From NCBI GenBank assembly GCA_002015125.1, contig MUYB01000004.1:24468-43801 (forward strand): a stretch of DNA of 19,334 nt, read 5' to 3'. The stretch's first letter is position 1. Each line of letters opens with the position of its first letter. The notes under the pieces were generated by a model. The model worked only from the letters and a program-made list of their open reading frames with translations. It did no database searches and was not told the DNA's origin. Origin of the DNA: [Haemophilus] felis. GTDB lineage: Bacteria; Pseudomonadota; Gammaproteobacteria; Enterobacterales; Pasteurellaceae. Shown piece after piece: positions 16,049 to 19,334 of this stretch. Position numbers and translations under genes: made by a program.

Positions 16049-17689
16049 TTATTTTTTATAAAAATAAATCGCTTGGAATGGCTGTAAATTCAAGGTGTTA
16101 TCGCTAGAAAGGAGGTTGTCGTAGTTATTCAACAAACAATCTTCGGCGATATTCCACCAAGTTGGTACAGCAAAACTTTGCGGTTGATCACTTAAATTTG
16201 CAACCACCAACAATTTTTCCTTTTCCGACTGGCGTTGATACGCCCACAAATGCGAGGCTTGTGGAGCGAGATCTTGGTAATTGCCGTCAGTAAAAATAGG
16301 CAATTGCTTACGCAAATTAATCAACGTTTGGTAAGTGTAGAACACCGAATTTTTGTCTGCTACCGCTTGTTCTGCATTGATTTGCGGATAATTTTTCGCC
16401 ACGTCAATCCAAGGTTTGCCTGTTGAGAAGCCTGCGTTTAGCGAACTGTCCCATTGCATTGGCGTGCGGCTATTGTCTCGAGATTTCTGTGCCAAAATTT
16501 GCAAAATGCTGGTTTGATCTAACCGCTTGTCGAGCAAAATTTGGTAGGCATTCAGGCTTTCTACATCACGATATTCATCAATTGAGGTAAAATTCGGGTT
16601 GGTCATACCAATCTCTTCCCCTTGGTAAATATAAGGCGTGCCTTGCATTCCGTGTAGCAACATTGCCAACATTTTGGCGGAAACCGTGCGTAGCTCGCCT
16701 TCATCCCCGAAACGAGACACAATGCGGGGCTGATCGTGGTTGCACCAGAACAACGCATTCCACGCTTTGCCGTGCATTCCTTGTTGCCAATAGTTGAAAA
16801 TCGACTTCAGCTCGACAAAATTGGGCTTGGCGTATGTCCATTTTTCGCCATTCGGGTAATCCACTTTTAAGTGGTGGAAATTAAACGTCATCGAAAGTTC
16901 CGTGCCGTCTAAATTGGCGTAGCGTTGGCAATGCTCAAGTTTGGTGGACGACATTTCACCAACGGTCATCAAACCATAAGGCGTCAGTGCTTTTTGGTTG
17001 AGCAGTTGTAAATAGTCGTGAATTTTCGGACCGTCGGTGTAAAAACGGCGGCCGTCGCCCTCAAAATCATCTTCAAATTTTTCAGGTTTAGAAATCAAAT
17101 TCACCACATCTAAACGCAAGCCGTCAATGCCTTTCTCTGCCCAGAATTTGCAAATATCGAATAATTCCGCACGTAATTTTGGATTTTCCCAGTTCAAATC
17201 GGCTTGCTCAGTGGCAAACAGATGCAAATAGTATTTTTGTGCTTTATCCGACCATTTCCACACCGAACCACCAAATTTGGATTGCCAGTTGGTTGGCTCT
17301 TTTCGCCAAATATAATAATCGTGGTATTCACTTGCAGGATCTTCGCCTTCCACAAACCATTGATGGAAAGTCGAACTGTGATTGAATACCATATCCATCA
17401 CAATTTTAATGTCACGTTGGTGTGCTTCGGCAATCAGTTGCTCAAAATCTGCCATTGTGCCGTAGCTTGGATCAATATCCCGATAATTTGCAATGTCGTA
17501 GCCATTATCAATTTGTGGCGAAACATACATAGGCGTAATCCACAAGCCGTCCACGCCAAGCGTTTGCAAATAATCTAAGCGTTTGATTATGCCTTGAATA
17601 TCGCCCGTACCGCTGCCAGTGGTGTCTTGGAAAGATTTTGGGTAGATTTGGTAAATTACCCCATTTTTCCACCAGTTTTTGTTGCTCAT
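16049..17689 (-). CDS. treC: TreC, trehalose-6-phosphate hydrolase
   Basis: Splits trehalose 6-phosphate, made by PTS uptake, into glucose and glucose 6-phosphate. The 546-residue protein is a GH13 enzyme of normal length (E. coli TreC 551). The catalytic residues are visible: Asn103/His104 in VFNHSS, nucleophile Asp194 in DGLRLDVVN, acid/base Glu245 in VGEMSS and His318/Asp319 in WCNHDQPR. NWWKNGVIYQIYPKSF and SRDNSRTPMQWD are typical of oligo-1,6-glucosidase/TreC enzymes. Isomaltases share these motifs; the treB neighbour makes TreC the best reading. AGGAA precedes the start. The gene looks intact although the permease gene before it is broken, leaving it with a doubtful substrate supply. 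Confidence 0.93.
   Translation of the reverse strand: MSNKNWWKNGVIYQIYPKSFQDTTGSGTGDIQGIIKRLDYLQTLGVDGLWITPMYVSPQIDNGYDIANYRDIDPSYGTMADFEQLIAEAHQRDIKIVMDMVFNHSSTFHQWFVEGEDPASEYHDYYIWRKEPTNWQSKFGGSVWKWSDKAQKYYLHLFATEQADLNWENPKLRAELFDICKFWAEKGIDGLRLDVVNLISKPEKFEDDFEGDGRRFYTDGPKIHDYLQLLNQKALTPYGLMTVGEMSSTKLEHCQRYANLDGTELSMTFNFHHLKVDYPNGEKWTYAKPNFVELKSIFNYWQQGMHGKAWNALFWCNHDQPRIVSRFGDEGELRTVSAKMLAMLLHGMQGTPYIYQGEEIGMTNPNFTSIDEYRDVESLNAYQILLDKRLDQTSILQILAQKSRDNSRTPMQWDSSLNAGFSTGKPWIDVAKNYPQINAEQAVADKNSVFYTYQTLINLRKQLPIFTDGNYQDLAPQASHLWAYQRQSEKEKLLVVANLSDQPQSFAVPTWWNIAEDCLLNNYDNLLSSDNTLNLQPFQAIYFYKK
16362..16370 (-). repeat. DNA uptake signal core inside treC
   Basis: ACCGCTTGT on the plus strand (inverse of ACAAGCGGT) in coding sequence; first of two such cores in treC. 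Confidence 0.65.
16522..16530 (-). repeat. DNA uptake signal core inside treC (second)
   Basis: ACCGCTTGT on the plus strand, about 160 bp from the other core in the same gene. Confidence 0.65.
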
Positions 17690-17713
17690 ATTCTGTTCCT
17701 ATTCAATGAAATC

Positions 17714-17734
17714 GGGACGTATAGAATACGTCCC
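17714..17734. other. Stem-loop between treB and treC
   Basis: A perfect 8-bp inverted repeat GGGACGTA / TACGTCCC with a 5-nt loop, located between the relic 3' end of treB and the treC ribosome binding site. On the minus strand no T-run follows, so a full terminator is unlikely; it may shape expression or stability of the treC message. Confidence 0.5.
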
Positions 17735-17741
17735 AACATTT

Positions 17742-18871
17742 TTATTCAATCTCACCTTTTAACGCTTTACGTTTGTACACGATCATCGTCAAGATAATAG
17801 GCACAACAATCGCCACTAACATTGCAATGGGAAACGGTATTTCAAGTTGATACCATACATTGCAGGTTCTGTTACGCCTAAAATGGCTAAGGTGGTTTGG
17901 TGAACGCCAGTGATCACAAGTGGTGCGTATAAGAAACCAAATAATGCGGCACCGATCGGGGCAAATTCACCCGTCATTGCGGCTTTCACCACAAAAGCAA
18001 CACCATTACCAATTTCACGTCCAATAGGTCCGATAATGGCGTGTGCTAAGAACACCGCTAAAATAATTGAAGTCACTGGCACAATGATTAAATTTAAGAA
18101 ATCAGGCACAATTTTAGTCAGGAAACGTTCAATGTACGAAAGGGTTAAACCCGCCATAATTGCTGGGATCACTTGGGCTTGATAACCCACTTTGTCAATT
18201 GAGAATAGTCCAAAATCCCACACTTCAGGCACTTGGGAACCCAAAGCATAAGAGTTCATCAGTTGTGAAGAAACCAAGGTTACGCCTAATACGATACCTA
18301 AAATTGGCGAAGTCCCCATTTTACGAGCGATCGACCAACAGATCCCCACAGGTAGGAAGAAGAAAATCGCTTCGCCAATCAACCATAAGAACGAGTGCAT
18401 ACTTGCCCAAAACGCACTCACCTCAACTAAGGTTTTGGTACCATCTTCAAACATTTTGATGTCACCAATCACATTGCGGAAACCTAAAATCAAACCGCCC
18501 GAGATCAACGCTGGCAACAACGGGATAAAAATATCCGCCATATGTGAAATGGCACTTTCATACCATTTCTGATTTTTGCGTGCTGCGGCTTTCACTTGCT
18601 CTTTATCCACACTGGCAAGCCCTGTTTCTGCTAACACCAATTTATAGTAATCGCCCACTTCTTGACCAATCACCACTTGATACTGCCCACCTGTGGCAAA
18701 ATTCGCTTTAACCATTGGCAACTGCTCAATGGCTTTTCCGTCCACCTTGCTTTCATCATTTAACACAAAACGTAAACGAGTGATACAGTGCGTTAAAGTC
18801 GCAATGTTCTCTTTGCCGCCAAGTAACGCAATCAACTGCGTCACATTCGCTGGATCGATTTTTTTAGACAT
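17742..18871 (-). pseudogene. treB: TreB, trehalose PTS enzyme IIBC, with two internal deletions
   Basis: The trehalose permease that would import and phosphorylate trehalose. The first 330 residues read normally: IIB domain with the phosphorylated Cys29 (TLTHCITRLRF), then IIC (IPLLPALISGGLILGFRNVIG, FLWLIGEAIFFFLPVGICW, LVITGVHQTTLAI). At about 17881 the frame jumps directly from TTLAI to LGVTEPAMYGINLKYRFP, skipping about 52 residues of E. coli TreB as I recall it. A second loss of about 45 residues with a frame change follows near 17825, so the open frame ends at 17816 after 351 codons. The genuine C-terminus (AMLVAIVVPIILTMIVYKRK) continues in another frame to a stop at 17742. E. coli TreB has 473 residues. 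Missing membrane segments make function very unlikely. AGAGG precedes the start. Confidence 0.85.
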
Positions 18872-18920
18872 AATTGCCTCTCTTTGTTTGGAATAATTAG
18901 GGGGTGAAAAAATTTTGCGT

Positions 18921-18948
18921 ATTATAGTCAGGTCTAAATTTTAGTCGA
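18921..18948 (-). promoter_or_regulatory. Likely treBC promoter
   Basis: On the minus strand a perfect -10 TATAAT (18921-18926) with a weaker -35 TCGACT (18943-18948) at 16-bp spacing, 50 bp before the treB start. I see no confident TreR or CRP site, and treR is not in the window. Confidence 0.55.
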
Positions 18949-19052
18949 TGGTAATGTTCCTATTGATTTAATAAAAAATGTGAAATGAATCAAAAATTTA
19001 AAAATGAGAATCGAATATGAAGGCTCGCTGATCTTTCGAGATGAAAAAATAA

Positions 19053-19071
19053 GGGGCTGACGTAGATTAGC
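19053..19071. repeat. IS terminal inverted repeat, left end
   Basis: GGGGCTGACGTAGATTAGC; inverse of 314-332 with one mismatch, and identical to the inverse of 7713-7731. Confidence 0.88.
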
Positions 19072-19087
19072 TAGTATGTTAATCTAC
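19062..19087 (+). other. Hairpin between the IS end and the transposase start
   Basis: Perfect 8-bp arms GTAGATTA (19062-19069) and TAATCTAC (19080-19087) around a 10-nt loop, ending 4 bases before the transposase ATG. In a transcript entering from outside the element it would fold over the initiation region. Confidence 0.6.
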
Positions 19088-19091
19088 AAAA

Positions 19092-19334
19092 ATGAAGATA
19101 ACTCATTGTAAATTAAAGAAATCTATACAGAAAAGACTCCTTGAGTTTTTTGTACTAGAAGTAACAGCTCGTTCAGCAGCGGATTTACTTGGTATTCAGC
19201 CCAATTCAGCGTTCTTGTTTTATCGTAAAATCCGTGAAGTCATTAGCTATCATTTAGCACTTGAGGCTGATGAAGTATTTGACGGACAAGTTGAGTTGGA
19301 TGAAAGCTATTTCGGTGGACATCGTAAAGGAAAA
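19092..19334 (+). CDS. IS1595-family transposase, N-terminal fragment (cut by window edge)
   Basis: The first 81 codons of the transposase. After a basic N-terminus (MKITHCKLKKSIQKRLLEFF) comes a helix-turn-helix-like stretch (VTARSAADLLGIQPNSAFLFYRKIRE). The segment VELDESYFGGHRKGK contains the first catalytic Asp of the DDE core and the typical GGHRKGK motif. The gene runs off the end of the window; the missing middle (about 35 residues) would connect to the kind of sequence seen at 1-312. The zinc-ribbon found at the N-terminus of many IS1595-family proteins is absent, in line with the short IS1016 group. No clear Shine-Dalgarno precedes the ATG. Confidence 0.9.
   Translation, partial: MKITHCKLKKSIQKRLLEFFVLEVTARSAADLLGIQPNSAFLFYRKIREVISYHLALEADEVFDGQVELDESYFGGHRKGK

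Larger units (their letters stand above)
19053..19334 (+). mobile_element. 5' part of a second IS1595-family (IS1016-like) element
   Basis: The left end of another copy of the element, in the same orientation as the one at 1-332. It begins with the terminal repeat GGGGCTGACGTAGATTAGC and continues into the transposase gene until the window stops. It lies upstream of treB, pointing away from it. With the left copy it brackets about 18.7 kb, an arrangement that permits deletion or amplification by recombination if both copies are complete. Confidence 0.9.

Noticed and set aside
17810..17890. Explaining treB by a single sequencing indel
   Set aside because: A one-base error would restore the full protein when corrected; here about 97 residues are missing in two places.
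17816..18871. Treating the 351-codon frame as a natural short TreB
   Set aside because: Sequence resembling the normal TreB C-terminus continues after the stop in another frame to 17742, and a conserved IIC segment is missing internally.
1..19334. CRISPR arrays, tRNA or rRNA genes, phage genes, toxin-antitoxin or defence systems
   Set aside because: No regularly spaced repeats, no cloverleaf-like or ribosomal sequence was recognised, and all space is taken by identifiable metabolic or IS genes.

Overview
The window looks like chromosomal DNA of a Pasteurellaceae bacterium of the Actinobacillus/Mannheimia/Glaesserella side of the family. Protein similarities (recalled, not searched) are closest to Haemophilus/Actinobacillus and E. 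coli, and the uptake-signal core ACAAGCGGT occurs at least six times, including an inverted pair that forms a terminator. Both ends lie inside IS1595-family (IS1016-like) transposase genes in the same orientation: the 3' part of one copy at 1-332 and the 5' part of another at 19053-19334. This may be a contig broken at repeats, or a segment of about 18.7 kb bracketed by direct IS copies.

Layout from left to right. (1) Gluconate block: gntR (+) starts 13 bp after the left IS end. gntK (-) converges on it and overlaps its 3' end. A gluconate permease of the GntP family (+) diverges from gntK. The shared control region holds two clear GntR boxes, a weaker third and a CRP-like site. (2) cutC (-). 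(3) A mannose-type PTS operon manX-manY-manZ (-) with yobD downstream, the same order as in E. coli. A USS-pair terminator separates manZ from yobD, and a promoter with a class I CRP site precedes manX. (4) A complete tryptophan operon trpE-trpG-trpD-trpCF-trpB-trpA (-), driven by a promoter whose -10 is covered by a TrpR-type operator. There is no room for a leader peptide or attenuator. Its 3' end is capped by a hairpin that is itself a fragment of the IS end. (5) A two-gene unit (+): a formate/nitrite-transporter-family channel and a small carboxymuconolactone decarboxylase/AhpD-like CxxC protein. (6) A trehalose operon treB-treC (-) in which treC is intact but treB has lost two internal segments and ends early, so the PTS permease is probably dead.

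The genes cover carbohydrate entry and catabolism (gluconate, mannose/glucose-type hexoses, trehalose) plus tryptophan synthesis. The main points of interest are at the IS junctions (gntR without its native leader; the trp terminator made from an IS end), the twice-deleted treB, the trp promoter that appears to rely on TrpR alone, and the FNT/AhpD-like pair of unknown role. I found no clearly new system, RNA gene or CRISPR array. No gene-free stretch exceeds about 250 bp.
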